DNA of 64,000 nt from DAISVY01 sp036826635. Its GTDB lineage: Bacteria > Zixibacteria > MSB-5A5 > GN15 > FEB-12. Location of the stretch: NCBI GenBank assembly GCA_036826635.1, contig DAISVY010000004.1, forward strand, positions 176,208-240,207. Direction: 5' to 3'. The notes beneath the pieces are model-generated. The model saw nothing but the letters and a program-made list of their open reading frames with translations. It did no database searches and was not told where the DNA came from. This document shows, piece after piece, positions 1 to 8,761 of the stretch (position 1 is its first letter; each line of letters begins with the position of its first letter). The position numbers and the translations under genes are program-made.

Positions 1-771
1 ATCGGGATACAACTCAAACTCGGCCTGAATAGTCTTCTCGATATTCCCGACCTGCTGATACACGACCGGTCGCTGCTCGACAATCTCACCCCAGGCCGTA
101 GTAACCACCATATCGCCGCTGGCATTTACGTTTACCGATTCTATTCCGTCATAGCGAATGCGGATCTGGGAAAAATCGGCCCCGGCAGCCACCTGAAAAT
201 CATATTCCAGATGATGCGGGGCACCGTAGAAACGGACATCGATACCGGGATAAATACCTTCGTGGATGATCGCGGCGTAACGGGGCACGTCGTGATACCA
301 GTTTTCCGTCCCGGCTCCCTCGAAGTAATTGGAATATGCTCTCGGCATACCGCTGGAGACCATACCGGCAGAAGCCGCAGCCCCTACAAAACTTACCTTC
401 ACCATCAGGTAATCAACCTGATCGGGATTGTCGGCCCCGGCCACGACCGGAACAAAATCTTCGTCGACCCGCACCGCCGACGGAGCCGATGGTTGCCGAT
501 AAAAAACGGAATAAAATCCGGCATCGGTAAACCAAAGAGTGGTGCCGCTTCCCTCGGCTCTAAACCGGACATTCTGATCCCACTGACCTTCGTTCTGAGT
601 AAACAGAATACGCCCGGGGGTAACAACCGTTACCGGAGAACCGTCAAAATTATTCAGAACTGGAAGAGACGATGCGGGTGGCTCGTCGCTGCTCCGGATG
701 GCCACCGCCAAGCATACAAGTGTAATGACCACCAAAATGGCCACAGCTAAAGACAAAGATGTCGTTTTCAT
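1..771 (-). CDS. Large exported protein with DUF7948-type N-terminal domain (partial, 3' end outside window)
   Basis: Reading on the minus strand from an ATG at 771, the frame stays open to base 1, giving 257 codons without a stop. Residues about 5-22 form one hydrophobic segment (signal peptide or anchor). Residues about 45-80 hold the run FTQNEGQWDQNVRF followed by LWFTDAGFYSVF, which resembles the start of the DUF7948 domain found in front of beta-propeller (SBBP) repeats and secretion-sorting domains in FCB-group exported proteins. The continuation (YHDVPRYAAIIHEGIYPGIDVRFYG) fits the same family. No function is known for the family. The remainder lies outside the window, so repeats or a sorting domain cannot be checked. 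A near-consensus sigma-70 promoter lies about 73 nt upstream. Confidence 0.8.
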   Translation of the reverse strand, partial: MKTTSLSLAVAILVVITLVCLAVAIRSSDEPPASSLPVLNNFDGSPVTVVTPGRILFTQNEGQWDQNVRFRAEGSGTTLWFTDAGFYSVFYRQPSAPSAVRVDEDFVPVVAGADNPDQVDYLMVKVSFVGAAASAGMVSSGMPRAYSNYFEGAGTENWYHDVPRYAAIIHEGIYPGIDVRFYGAPHHLEYDFQVAAGADFSQIRIRYDGIESVNVNASGDMVVTTAWGEIVEQRPVVYQQVGNIEKTIQAEFELYPD

Positions 772-843
772 CTACACTCTGTAAATCAAGCCGAGTCGGA
801 CTTAAGATGCGTACCGAGTCAGTTCCTGCCCTCTTGTATAGCG

Positions 844-872
844 AATATAACGGATCAGTCGCACTATGTCAA
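844..872 (-). promoter_or_regulatory. Near-consensus sigma-70 promoter of the DUF7948 protein gene
   Basis: On the minus strand TTGACA (872-867), a 17-nt spacer and TATATT (849-844) match the vegetative consensus in 11 of 12 positions. Transcription would start near 836-838, leaving a leader of about 65 nt before the ATG at 771. Confidence 0.75.
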
Positions 873-1010
873 GACTTTCACTCTCTGACAGGTTACCAAC
901 GCAGTCAAAACCGCTTCTGCGCACCGGGTTGCACACACGCAGACCATCGCATTACAACCCTAAATGGATAACCATAACTATTTTCGATACTACCTCTGAC
1001 CCGACGTGAG

Positions 1011-1029
1011 GCCTGCCTACACCGCAGGC
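1011..1029. repeat. Short inverted repeat downstream of the CPBP protease gene
   Basis: GCCTGC (1011-1016) and GCAGGC (1024-1029) form a perfect 6-bp stem with a 7-nt loop. There is no adjacent T-run on either strand, so it is not a convincing intrinsic terminator. Confidence 0.35.
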
Positions 1030-1102
1030 GGCGAAGACCAAAAGGCGCGCACGACGGTACAGATTTTCTCTTTCGATAGTTATCGGTTTCGGAGAGAATA
1101 AG

Positions 1103-2005
1103 TTAAGTCCTCCGTTGCCGATATGCAACGTGCACCAGTACCGTCGCCACGGCCACGGCGGCCGAACTCAGCAGGGAGGCTTCAAAGCCGAATTGCCCGC
1201 CCGTTAACAACTTATGACCGGTGACTTCGACTTCCAGAAGGCTGGGAAAACTGACTCCACTGACCGGTATGCCATAGACCGCCCCCTGAAAGAAGTTCCA
1301 GGTCAAATGCAGGCCGATGGGAAACCAGAGATTCCGGCGGTGTACGTAGTATATCCCTAGCAGCAGCCCGGCCAGAACGATATTAAGCAGACCGGCGACC
1401 GAAAGGTTGGGGTTCAACGCGTGAAAAAGAGCAAAAAGAACACTCACGGCCAGAAGAGACAGGTACTTGTTGGCCGACGTTAACAGGTTGTTGAGAAGAT
1501 AACCGCGAAAGACAATTTCCTCCTGCGAACCCACGATAAAACAAAACAGGAAGAGCATCGCCAGATCACCAATCGGCCAGTGGACACTCTGAATATGGAT
1601 ACATCCCAGAAGATACAGAATCCAGAACACCGCAGACATCAGGACTATCCCGCTCGCCAGACCAGCCAGAAAATCCCGCCACATGCCTCGTCCCAAAGAG
1701 AACCCCAGGGAGACAAGCGAACGACGGTCGACCAGACGCCGGAACATCAAAACCGCCAGGAAAGACGACGCAAGAATGACCGCCTGCATGATAAGCTCAT
1801 CGGTGGTGCCGGCAATCCGGGTGAGAGACGAGGTCTCGGGCATCCCCACGGCAGCCCAACCGATAAATCCGCCTACCGATACGAATATAAAATAAACGAC
1901 CAGAAAAAGCAGACACCTGAGCCAGCCGGCTTTGATAAGAGGTTCCGACCGGGGAACCGCCTCGGGTCGGACCGCCGCATTGTCGGTCGATAACCGCTCG
2001 TTCAT
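1103..2005 (-). CDS. CPBP-family intramembrane metalloprotease
   Basis: This is a 300-residue polytopic membrane protein with about seven hydrophobic segments. The CPBP (CAAX protease / bacteriocin-processing) motifs are present in order: EEIVFRG (E162, E163, R167), FALFHALNP (H195) and GLHLTWNFF (H233, N237). These residues form the glutamate/histidine active site of the family, which cleaves inside membranes; the substrate cannot be told from sequence. The ATG at 2005 is preferred because GGGAGG lies 5-6 nt upstream; an in-frame start at 2047 would overlap the upstream gene and lacks such a site. It is the last gene of the run that begins at rnr. Confidence 0.88.
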   Translation of the reverse strand: MNERLSTDNAAVRPEAVPRSEPLIKAGWLRCLLFLVVYFIFVSVGGFIGWAAVGMPETSSLTRIAGTTDELIMQAVILASSFLAVLMFRRLVDRRSLVSLGFSLGRGMWRDFLAGLASGIVLMSAVFWILYLLGCIHIQSVHWPIGDLAMLFLFCFIVGSQEEIVFRGYLLNNLLTSANKYLSLLAVSVLFALFHALNPNLSVAGLLNIVLAGLLLGIYYVHRRNLWFPIGLHLTWNFFQGAVYGIPVSGVSFPSLLEVEVTGHKLLTGGQFGFEASLLSSAAVAVATVLVHVAYRQRRT

Positions 2006-2043
2006 ACCAACCTCCCTGTTTTTATTGAGTCTCAGACCGACTC

Positions 2044-3198
2044 TCATCCCCCCAGTTCGTCACATAGTCTCCTGGCAAAGCGGTCCGTCATTCCAGCTAT
2101 ATAATCCGCCACCACAATTTCGATTTTCCCCTGGTCGAGCATTTTCTGAAATCTCGGTGGCATGAGTTTCGGCTGTTCGATAAGCCGTTCAAAAAGTATC
2201 CGAATAATAACCCCGGCCTGTTCGGTGTGACTCCGCAGACGCGGATGATGGTACAACCGATGGTTCAAAAAAAACTTGAGTTCATCCACCCGGGGAGAGA
2301 TACCGTCGGAGTATGCACACAATCGGCAGGGAGCATCGCGCAGAGAACTCAAATCCTCGATATCATAGATGCAAAGGCGCCGGTCGGTTTCATTCAACAG
2401 GTCGGTGGCAATACAATCGATCAGGTATCGCACGAGCTGCCTGCGCTTCTGATCATCGTCCAGCCCGACCAGACGTCGTGATTCGAAATCGAATCCATCC
2501 GAGACCGCCGACGGGTGCCAGACAGAGAGTTCGCGAAGATCATCCAGTGTTATCAACCCCGAACTGAGGCCATCGTCAATATCGTGAGCATTATAAGCTA
2601 TTTCATCCGCCATATCCACCAGCGAGGCTTCAAGGGTCGGCCAGCGATGATCGGCAAACTCCTCGCGGACAATCTTGACTTTGGTCTCGTGTTTGGCGAT
2701 ACCCTCGCGCACCTCGTAGGTAAGGTTCAGCCCGGGATGTTCAGGATAGCGTTGCTCAAGAAGCTCGACCACCCGCAGGGATTGCCGATTATGATTGAAT
2801 CCGCCGAACTCGGCCAGCAATTCGTCCAGAACATCTTCCCCGGCATGTCCGAAGGGAGTATGGCCGACATCATGAACCAGGGCTATCGCCTCGGTAAGGT
2901 CCTCGTTAAGACGCAGGTTACGGGCCAGCGTGCGGGCCACCTGAGCAACCTCGACCGTATGAGTAAGACGGGTACGAAAATGATCCGCCTCATGCGGCAA
3001 AAACACCTGTGTCTTGTATTCCATCCTTCGGAAAGCCGCCGAATGTACGATCCGGTCACGATCCCGCTGGAAGGCCGTGCGCAGGGGGTGTTCTTCCTGG
3101 GGATAGACACGTCCCCGGGATTCCGCGGCCCGGGCGGCGTAGCTTGCCAAAGCATGATACTCGGCTTTCTCAATGTCAACGCGGCTATTCAAAATCAT
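2044..3198 (-). CDS. dgt: dGTPase-like HD-domain deoxynucleotide triphosphohydrolase
   Basis: The 384-residue protein has the layout of Dgt-like enzymes, which remove triphosphate from deoxynucleotides. Visible motifs are the N-terminal DRDRIVHSAAFRRMEYKTQVF stretch, H80 in RLTHTVEV, the metal-binding HD pair at about 109-110 and GHTPFGHAGE just after it. Length fits the dGTPase-like subfamily. The start at 3198 (ATG, GGTG immediately upstream) begins inside the last codons of the preceding gene, a 14-bp overlap that suggests translational coupling; a longer in-frame extension to 3321 would run deep into that gene. Substrate preference is not predictable from sequence. Confidence 0.9.
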   Translation of the reverse strand: MILNSRVDIEKAEYHALASYAARAAESRGRVYPQEEHPLRTAFQRDRDRIVHSAAFRRMEYKTQVFLPHEADHFRTRLTHTVEVAQVARTLARNLRLNEDLTEAIALVHDVGHTPFGHAGEDVLDELLAEFGGFNHNRQSLRVVELLEQRYPEHPGLNLTYEVREGIAKHETKVKIVREEFADHRWPTLEASLVDMADEIAYNAHDIDDGLSSGLITLDDLRELSVWHPSAVSDGFDFESRRLVGLDDDQKRRQLVRYLIDCIATDLLNETDRRLCIYDIEDLSSLRDAPCRLCAYSDGISPRVDELKFFLNHRLYHHPRLRSHTEQAGVIIRILFERLIEQPKLMPPRFQKMLDQGKIEIVVADYIAGMTDRFARRLCDELGG

Positions 3199-4024
3199 CA
3201 CCTTTCGAAGGATGCACCGTCGAACCGTAAGTAAACGAAACCGTGTGGGAAAATCCCAGCACCGGGTGGACCGACGTCGCATAACTGATCGTACCGGACC
3301 GGACACTGATTTCGATTCCACCCCCGTATTCCAGAGGTTCGGTTCCCACCCCCCAGAAGAAAGAACTGCGTCCCGAAAGACGTATCAACTGCCCCAGCGA
3401 GAATTGCGGTTTCTGGAGTTTTTCCACTCGTATCCGACCGGTGATAGAATAAGAATCATAGCGGGCCATTTCGGCATGGAGAGAATAAACAGGCTGTATC
3501 TTGCGGCTGTTCTCGGTCAAAGCCGGGCCGGTCAGATTATCGGCCGTCAGCACGATTTGCCCCAGACGAGTCCGCCACGAGGCCCCCAGTCCCACCGTCG
3601 CCGCCCGAAGAGTGCCGTAGTTATTACCGATCTGTACCTGCATAGCCGAGAGCATAACCCCGGCCGTCAGAGAATCGTATCGACAGGCCAGCGACCCTTT
3701 CAGCAGTTGTTCGGCGTACAAATCGGTCTTGCCGAACTGCGAGGCACCCATCGCCACGGTCAGGTTGCGCCAGCGGACCGCCCCGGCCAAAAAGACCTGA
3801 TCCAGATCGGCCAGTTCGAACCGTCGGTTGTAACCCCCTTCAAGCCGCCATCCTCCCGGCTCCAGACCACCGCAGGGAAGATTAACCAAAGTCGCGGCCG
3901 AGGCCCGAGAAACGACACTCGTCCGTCCCATCCCGATAGCATGGCCGTTCATCAGGTCGAAACCGACGACGTTCGCCGTCAGCATCAACAGGGAAAGCAG
4001 GCTTGCGATTAAAACAGTTCGCAT
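3185..4024 (-). CDS. Exported beta-barrel protein, PorV-like in style
   Basis: The 279-residue product starts with a clear signal peptide (residues 1-21). It is followed by GHAIGMGRTSVVSRASAATLVNLP, a pattern like the opening of PorV/UPF0164-type outer-membrane barrels, where a mature start rich in G and A is followed by an Asn-Pro-like turn. The rest alternates aromatic/hydrophobic and polar residues as in amphipathic strands, with a C-terminal HTVSFTYGS strand. I cannot assign a specific family. It lies 3 bp downstream of the lamin-tail protein and overlaps dgt by 14 bp, so it belongs to a coupled set of three exported proteins. Confidence 0.7.
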   Translation of the reverse strand: MRTVLIASLLSLLMLTANVVGFDLMNGHAIGMGRTSVVSRASAATLVNLPCGGLEPGGWRLEGGYNRRFELADLDQVFLAGAVRWRNLTVAMGASQFGKTDLYAEQLLKGSLACRYDSLTAGVMLSAMQVQIGNNYGTLRAATVGLGASWRTRLGQIVLTADNLTGPALTENSRKIQPVYSLHAEMARYDSYSITGRIRVEKLQKPQFSLGQLIRLSGRSSFFWGVGTEPLEYGGGIEISVRSGTISYATSVHPVLGFSHTVSFTYGSTVHPSKGDDFE

Positions 4025-4027
4025 AAT

Positions 4028-5662
4028 CTACCGGGCGATTACCAGTGTTTTCTTTATAGATTCCACCCCGGAGGCCTCGAAGTATAAAATGTACAACCCG
4101 ATTGGCAGCCGTTCCCCACTCCGGCCGATTCCGCACCGACCGTACCAGACATACTGCTCGCTAAGGTACGGGGAATCATCCTCAAACTCGACCACCTGAC
4201 GCCCGTTGCTATCGTATATTCGCAGGGTGAAAGCGGAAGCTTCCGGTGCCTGTACGCTGATTATCGTGGAATCGTCCCGACCGTCACCGTCGGGAGAAAA
4301 TATGCGCGGCTCGATACTCACTTCCAGACTGTTGTGACCTTCTTCGGAAAAGCGAACCTCGTTTTTACAACCCGGGGTTCCTCCCGACTCGGTCGATTTT
4401 CCCCAGTCGTCGCGGCGTTCTTCCGATTCCCCCCGACACCAGGTGTAGTTGTCATCGAAAGCACTGCTGTAGGTATGACGGTCGGCTTCAAGGCCGAAGC
4501 TGTCGGTCAGAGTGATAACATCGCCGCCATCGTTCAGTTCACGCCACGAAGAAGGCCGCCGCAGAAGGCTGTCGAATTCGGTATAGAAAGCAACGAAATC
4601 GAGTGAATCCTGAACCAGGACGATATACTGACCGGAATCCAGCCACAGCGAGCCGGATGAAATCGTCGCGCTTCCGAGTAAATCACCGAGCTTCCACCCG
4701 GCCAGATCGACGGGTTCCGCACTCACGTTTTTCAACTCCACCCATTCACTGTTCAACGTCCCCCGCGGCATGGCCTGAAACTCGGATAGAACCACCGGCG
4801 GGTAATCTTCACCGACCGCCATGAAATCACGCCGGTTATTGGCCACCCGGTCATCATTGTCCAGAACGGCAATCAACTCGCAATAAACACCGGGCAAACG
4901 ATACTGCCCGACCAGATAAACAGTCACGCCGCTGTCAATCGTGCCGACCGATTCCGAGGCTATCAACTCGCCGATTTCATCGGGGGCGCCGTCATCATGA
5001 TAATACAAACGCAGGGTATCGTTGCTGATCGTCGTCCGACCGCGATTAACGAGAGTGAAAACGACCGTAGTGAGTCCGTCCTGAGCGGTTACCGAAGCCC
5101 CTTCCAGGGCCAGATCGTACGGCATAACTGTCACGGAATTGATTCCGCCCGGTGTGGAGCCTTGCACCGCCACCGACTGCTCGACCGGATCTGCTTTCGG
5201 ATCCACGCGTTCCCAGGAGTAACCGTCCCGACCGCTTTCGGTCCAGGTCAAAACCGACACCAAGTTGCCGAGCCGGCTTAGAGCAACGCCTCCGGAACCA
5301 TTCTCCAGTTCCATCGCCGCCTCATACAGGGAATAGTTCTCCGAAGCCGCGTCCCCCCACGTCCCGGAACCGTCACCCCAGGTTTCTTCGAAACGCACGG
5401 CATTGCGACATACAACCATGTAACCGTAAGGTCCAAGGCTCCCTGACAAAGTGCTGCCAACGGTGTCTTCGAGCGAGTAGATATCGAACACATAAAAATC
5501 GAGCGAGGCAGTGGTCGCCGCATCGTTGTACAGCTCGAACCATTCCAGAGTGGTTTGCCCGCCGGGTTCGTTTGCCAGGACCTCATTTACAACCACACCA
5601 CCCTGCGACTCAAGATGAAACAGGAGGATAAGACCCAGGCTGTAAAGAATCGAACGGATCAT
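4028..5662 (-). CDS. Secreted protein with two lamin-tail domains, a CARDB-like domain and a FlgD-like C-terminus
   Basis: A 544-residue protein with a signal peptide (about 1-20). Residues 22-150 begin VVVNEVLANEPGG and continue with WFELYNDA, the usual start of a lamin-tail domain (LTD). Residues about 180-275 look like a CARDB/Ig-like adhesion domain. A second LTD starts at about 289 (VLSEFQAMP, then SEWVELKNVSAEPVDLAGW). Residues 445-544 (IFSPDGDGRDDST, then LPIGLYILYFEA) match the FlgD/gliding-motility type Ig domain common at the C-terminus of exported FCB proteins. Lamin-tail domains in bacteria often accompany surface nucleases or adhesins, but no nuclease motif is visible. Its start overlaps the preceding gene's stop by 4 bp (ATGA). 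Confidence 0.85.
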   Translation of the reverse strand: MIRSILYSLGLILLFHLESQGGVVVNEVLANEPGGQTTLEWFELYNDAATTASLDFYVFDIYSLEDTVGSTLSGSLGPYGYMVVCRNAVRFEETWGDGSGTWGDAASENYSLYEAAMELENGSGGVALSRLGNLVSVLTWTESGRDGYSWERVDPKADPVEQSVAVQGSTPGGINSVTVMPYDLALEGASVTAQDGLTTVVFTLVNRGRTTISNDTLRLYYHDDGAPDEIGELIASESVGTIDSGVTVYLVGQYRLPGVYCELIAVLDNDDRVANNRRDFMAVGEDYPPVVLSEFQAMPRGTLNSEWVELKNVSAEPVDLAGWKLGDLLGSATISSGSLWLDSGQYIVLVQDSLDFVAFYTEFDSLLRRPSSWRELNDGGDVITLTDSFGLEADRHTYSSAFDDNYTWCRGESEERRDDWGKSTESGGTPGCKNEVRFSEEGHNSLEVSIEPRIFSPDGDGRDDSTIISVQAPEASAFTLRIYDSNGRQVVEFEDDSPYLSEQYVWYGRCGIGRSGERLPIGLYILYFEASGVESIKKTLVIAR

Positions 5663-7311
5663 AGGTCAGCGCTCAACTCAAATGAAATGGTCACGAGGGT
5701 CTTGTTATCACTGCTGCGTCGATACCGATGAGTCAGTTTGACAGCAGCGTCGAGATTACCGGCCAGCCGCTGTAAACCGCGGACATACGCATACGAGTAT
5801 TGCAAACCGTCGGCGGTCACCTGTCCCAGATTCACCCAGACCTCCAAACGTGCTTCCGTATCGAGTCCATACTTCGCGGTAGTGAAAAGCGAAGCGTGAC
5901 CTTCTTCTTCGTTCTCCGCATCATAGGCAATATAACTCCTGCCGGTGAGTTTGGCAGCGGAGAATCTTCCCTGCAGTTTCAGGCCATGTCGGGTCCGAAC
6001 ATCGGGGACACCGGTCGATTGCCGCCGGCGTTCTTTGAATATATATTCCAATTCCAATTGAAAACCACGACTGCAACGGTGAATCAATCCGCTGGCAAAC
6101 TGCAAATTGGCGTTGTCGCTCCCGCGCCCGGTGTATATCAGAGCATTCGAGAATTCAAAATTGGAGCGCAGCAACACGACGGTTTTCAGTAAAACGCCTT
6201 TCTGTCCGGCTCGCTTGTTGGAATACTCGAATTCTACCGGAGTAATGCCGGACGTCTGCGTAAGATTCCCGGCCTTGCTGCCCGCGGTCAGATCGATAAA
6301 ATCGTCCCCGTAGACCCAGCCGGAATAGCGCAGTTCCGCTTTCCCAAAACAGTGGCGTCCTTCGACCACGGCGGCCGGGGCATCGGATTGTTCACCGGTC
6401 TGTCGGCTCACTTCCGCAGCACAGTAACCCCGGTCATAGTCGTACTGACCGAACAGCCCCAGTGACACCATCTCGGCCGCTGCACCGGAGGTTCGATTGA
6501 CCAGACGGTTATAACCGACAATTACACCCGGCCTCATATCACCTCGCTGCAAACCGGCGAAGAAACCGAGCGACGTCAGGCGGTGCGTGCTGTCACGATT
6601 GAGCGAGGCCAGCGCCTCGGTCGACAGGCAACCGGACTGCGCACGAAGATGCAATCCGTTGTAGCCTCCGTAGTCAGGGTACAGCAGTGACTCCCGATCG
6701 ATGCTCTGCGAATAATCCAGCGCCTTACCCGCATATCCGAAGATAGTCCCCAAACCGAGCCGGGCGGTGTAGCTGCCTGCGGTAAGCTCGCGCAATGTAC
6801 CGGTGCGGCTGCAATACGACAACTCCCGACCGACAAATCGTTCCCGGCCGCTGGTTTCTTTATTTATGCGAAAACCTACGCGATATTTCTCGGCAATGCA
6901 GATATCGCCGCGGCTGCGATACCACGATGTCTCGGCTTCTTCCAGTCGCTGATAGTAACGATAAGAAAAATTACCGCTAATCGGAGCAAGAACAGACGAG
7001 GACGCATGTTCATGAGTAAGAAACGGCTCACGTTGATCCCGTTCCAATGGGGCAACGAGCGAGTCTTCCACCCGTCGAAAAAAAGACAGGTTGGGAATCT
7101 CATCGAGCAAATACGAAGTGCCGGAATCAATACCATAGCTGAATATCTCCTCAAGGGTAAGATATTGCGGCCAGGAGATCAGATCGGATTCAAGAGCCTC
7201 GCGCAGTTCATCTTCCGACGGAAAAACACACGTCGACAACTCCTGAGACGCCACTCCGGCGACCAGGATAAGGCTCAGAACGACAAGAAGTACGATCCAA
7301 AGATGCGGCAA
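5659..7311 (-). CDS. Exported protein: short helical N-terminal module plus beta-barrel
   Basis: The 550-residue protein has a signal peptide (about 1-22). Residues 28-75 (DELREALESDLISWPQYLTLEE, then LLDEIPN) are helical and resemble, weakly, the helix-hairpin-helix-like N-terminal modules of some FCB barrel proteins. From about 110 to the end the sequence alternates polar and apolar residues with many aromatic strand ends (for example FSYRYYQRLEEAETSWYR and YRVGFRINKE), typical of an outer-membrane barrel of 14 or more strands. No family is recognised with confidence. It lies 8 bp after the activator gene and is translationally coupled to the lamin-tail protein gene. Confidence 0.7.
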   Translation of the reverse strand: MPHLWIVLLVVLSLILVAGVASQELSTCVFPSEDELREALESDLISWPQYLTLEEIFSYGIDSGTSYLLDEIPNLSFFRRVEDSLVAPLERDQREPFLTHEHASSSVLAPISGNFSYRYYQRLEEAETSWYRSRGDICIAEKYRVGFRINKETSGRERFVGRELSYCSRTGTLRELTAGSYTARLGLGTIFGYAGKALDYSQSIDRESLLYPDYGGYNGLHLRAQSGCLSTEALASLNRDSTHRLTSLGFFAGLQRGDMRPGVIVGYNRLVNRTSGAAAEMVSLGLFGQYDYDRGYCAAEVSRQTGEQSDAPAAVVEGRHCFGKAELRYSGWVYGDDFIDLTAGSKAGNLTQTSGITPVEFEYSNKRAGQKGVLLKTVVLLRSNFEFSNALIYTGRGSDNANLQFASGLIHRCSRGFQLELEYIFKERRRQSTGVPDVRTRHGLKLQGRFSAAKLTGRSYIAYDAENEEEGHASLFTTAKYGLDTEARLEVWVNLGQVTADGLQYSYAYVRGLQRLAGNLDAAVKLTHRYRRSSDNKTLVTISFELSADL

Positions 7312-7319
7312 AAAGTTGT

Positions 7320-8741
7320 TCAGCTAAGATTGTATTTGTTCAGTTTGCGATATAATGTTCTTTCGCCTATACCCAACAGCCGGGCGGTTTCCTTACGATT
7401 ACCGCCGGTCTTCTTTAGCATTTTTTCTATGAGCGCCTTTTCCATCTCTTCCATGGTGGAACCTTCGACCGACACCGCAGCCGGGACTTCGCGCGGGCCC
7501 GCCGATCCTTCCCCGGGCAAATTGGCCATGATAAGATTTCGCAGGACACGAATCTCGTTGCCCAGCGACAGAATCGCCCGGTAGATCAACTCCTGACCGG
7601 CTTCCTCAACCGTGCGACCGGTGTAAACGGGAAGATGAGTGGCGCTGGCATGCTGTTCGTCAAGAAATCTGTCCACGTCCTCGGCCTCGACAAGCCCCTC
7701 GGGTTTCAGGGCCGTCATGCGCGAGGCGAAATTGCGCAACTGGCGAACGTTCCCCGGCCAGTCATAACGCATAAGTTTATCCAAAGCCGTATCGGCGTAA
7801 TCAAGGTTATCATGCCCCTTCCAGAAATACTGCAACAGGGGCTGAATATCACCACGTCGGTCCATCAACGGCGGCACAACCAGCTTCACCACGCTTATAC
7901 GGAAATACAAATCTTCGCGGAATTCTCTCTCTGCGATAGCCTCGGTCAGATCCCGATTGGTCGCGGCGATTACCCGCACGTCCACTCGTGAAGGCACCGA
8001 TGAACCGACCGGGTAATAGGTCCCGTCTTCGAGCACCCGCAATAACTTGACCTGCATGTTTGGTTTGGTTTCACCGATTTCATCGAGAAAGATCGTACCG
8101 CCTTCGGCCTTGCGGAATAAACCCTCATGCCTGCTCACCGAACCGGTGAAAGCGCCTCGTTCGTGACCGAAAAGCTCGGATTCCAGCACACCCTCGGCCA
8201 GGGCACCACAATTGACAGCGACAAAAGGACGATTGGACCGCGCCGAATCGGTATGAAGAGCCCGGGCCACCAGTTCCTTGCCCGAACCCGATGGTCCCAC
8301 GATCAGCACCGAGACATCGGTCGGCGCCACCCGAGCGACCGACCGGACAAGAGCTTTCATCCCGGCCGAACGAGCGACAATACCATAATGGTCAAGCAGT
8401 TCCTTCTCCTCCAGAATCTGCCTGATTTTCTTGAAAATCCCCTGTTGACCGAGCGTAAGTGCAATCGCCCCGTCGAAATACGACTCGACGGGACCGGACG
8501 GAAACTCGTCGGAGGTCAGTCGCCACAATTCCGTCAGGCCGTTGTGACGCCGAATCCTGGTAGCCACGGCCTGAGTGACATCATGCCGGTACTCAGCCAC
8601 CAAAATCAGATCGATACGACGTTCCTTGACCACCTGGTATAACTGGGGAATATCGTTTACCACCACGCCCGCTTTTTCCCAGGCGATCCGGCGACCGGAA
8701 CGCTGTTCCGAATCGATAAGGACAACTACGTTGTTAACCAT
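7320..8741 (-). CDS. Sigma-54-type AAA+ transcriptional activator with degenerate receiver domain
   Basis: The 473-residue protein has three parts. Residues 1-110 have the fold pattern of a response-regulator receiver, but the usual phospho-accepting Asp is replaced (LILVAEY, E50), so it is probably not phosphorylated normally. Residues 118-350 form the AAA+ domain: Walker A GPSGSGKE (149-156), the sigma-54 contact loop GAFTGS (196-201, consensus GAFTGA), Walker B GGTIFLDE (214-221) and the FREDLYFRI segment. The last 45 residues are a Fis-type helix-turn-helix (GGNRKETARLLGIGERTLYR). A run of Gs upstream of the ATG serves as ribosome site. It sits between rnr and three exported-protein genes and may control envelope genes; its signal is unknown. 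Confidence 0.92.
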   Translation of the reverse strand: MVNNVVVLIDSEQRSGRRIAWEKAGVVVNDIPQLYQVVKERRIDLILVAEYRHDVTQAVATRIRRHNGLTELWRLTSDEFPSGPVESYFDGAIALTLGQQGIFKKIRQILEEKELLDHYGIVARSAGMKALVRSVARVAPTDVSVLIVGPSGSGKELVARALHTDSARSNRPFVAVNCGALAEGVLESELFGHERGAFTGSVSRHEGLFRKAEGGTIFLDEIGETKPNMQVKLLRVLEDGTYYPVGSSVPSRVDVRVIAATNRDLTEAIAEREFREDLYFRISVVKLVVPPLMDRRGDIQPLLQYFWKGHDNLDYADTALDKLMRYDWPGNVRQLRNFASRMTALKPEGLVEAEDVDRFLDEQHASATHLPVYTGRTVEEAGQELIYRAILSLGNEIRVLRNLIMANLPGEGSAGPREVPAAVSVEGSTMEEMEKALIEKMLKKTGGNRKETARLLGIGERTLYRKLNKYNLS

Positions 8742-8761
8742 GTTTCGATCACCCCCGGATA

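Larger units (their letters stand above)
772..1102. other. Intergenic region, 331 bp
   Basis: It holds the promoter at 844-872 and a short hairpin at 1011-1029. I found no convincing coding frame, tRNA or other RNA. Base composition is lower in GC than the flanking genes. Confidence 0.5.

Noticed and set aside
211..750. Plus-strand open frame at the left edge
   Set aside because: The minus strand over the same bases encodes a signal peptide and a DUF7948-type domain with a strong promoter, so the plus-strand frame is a shadow.
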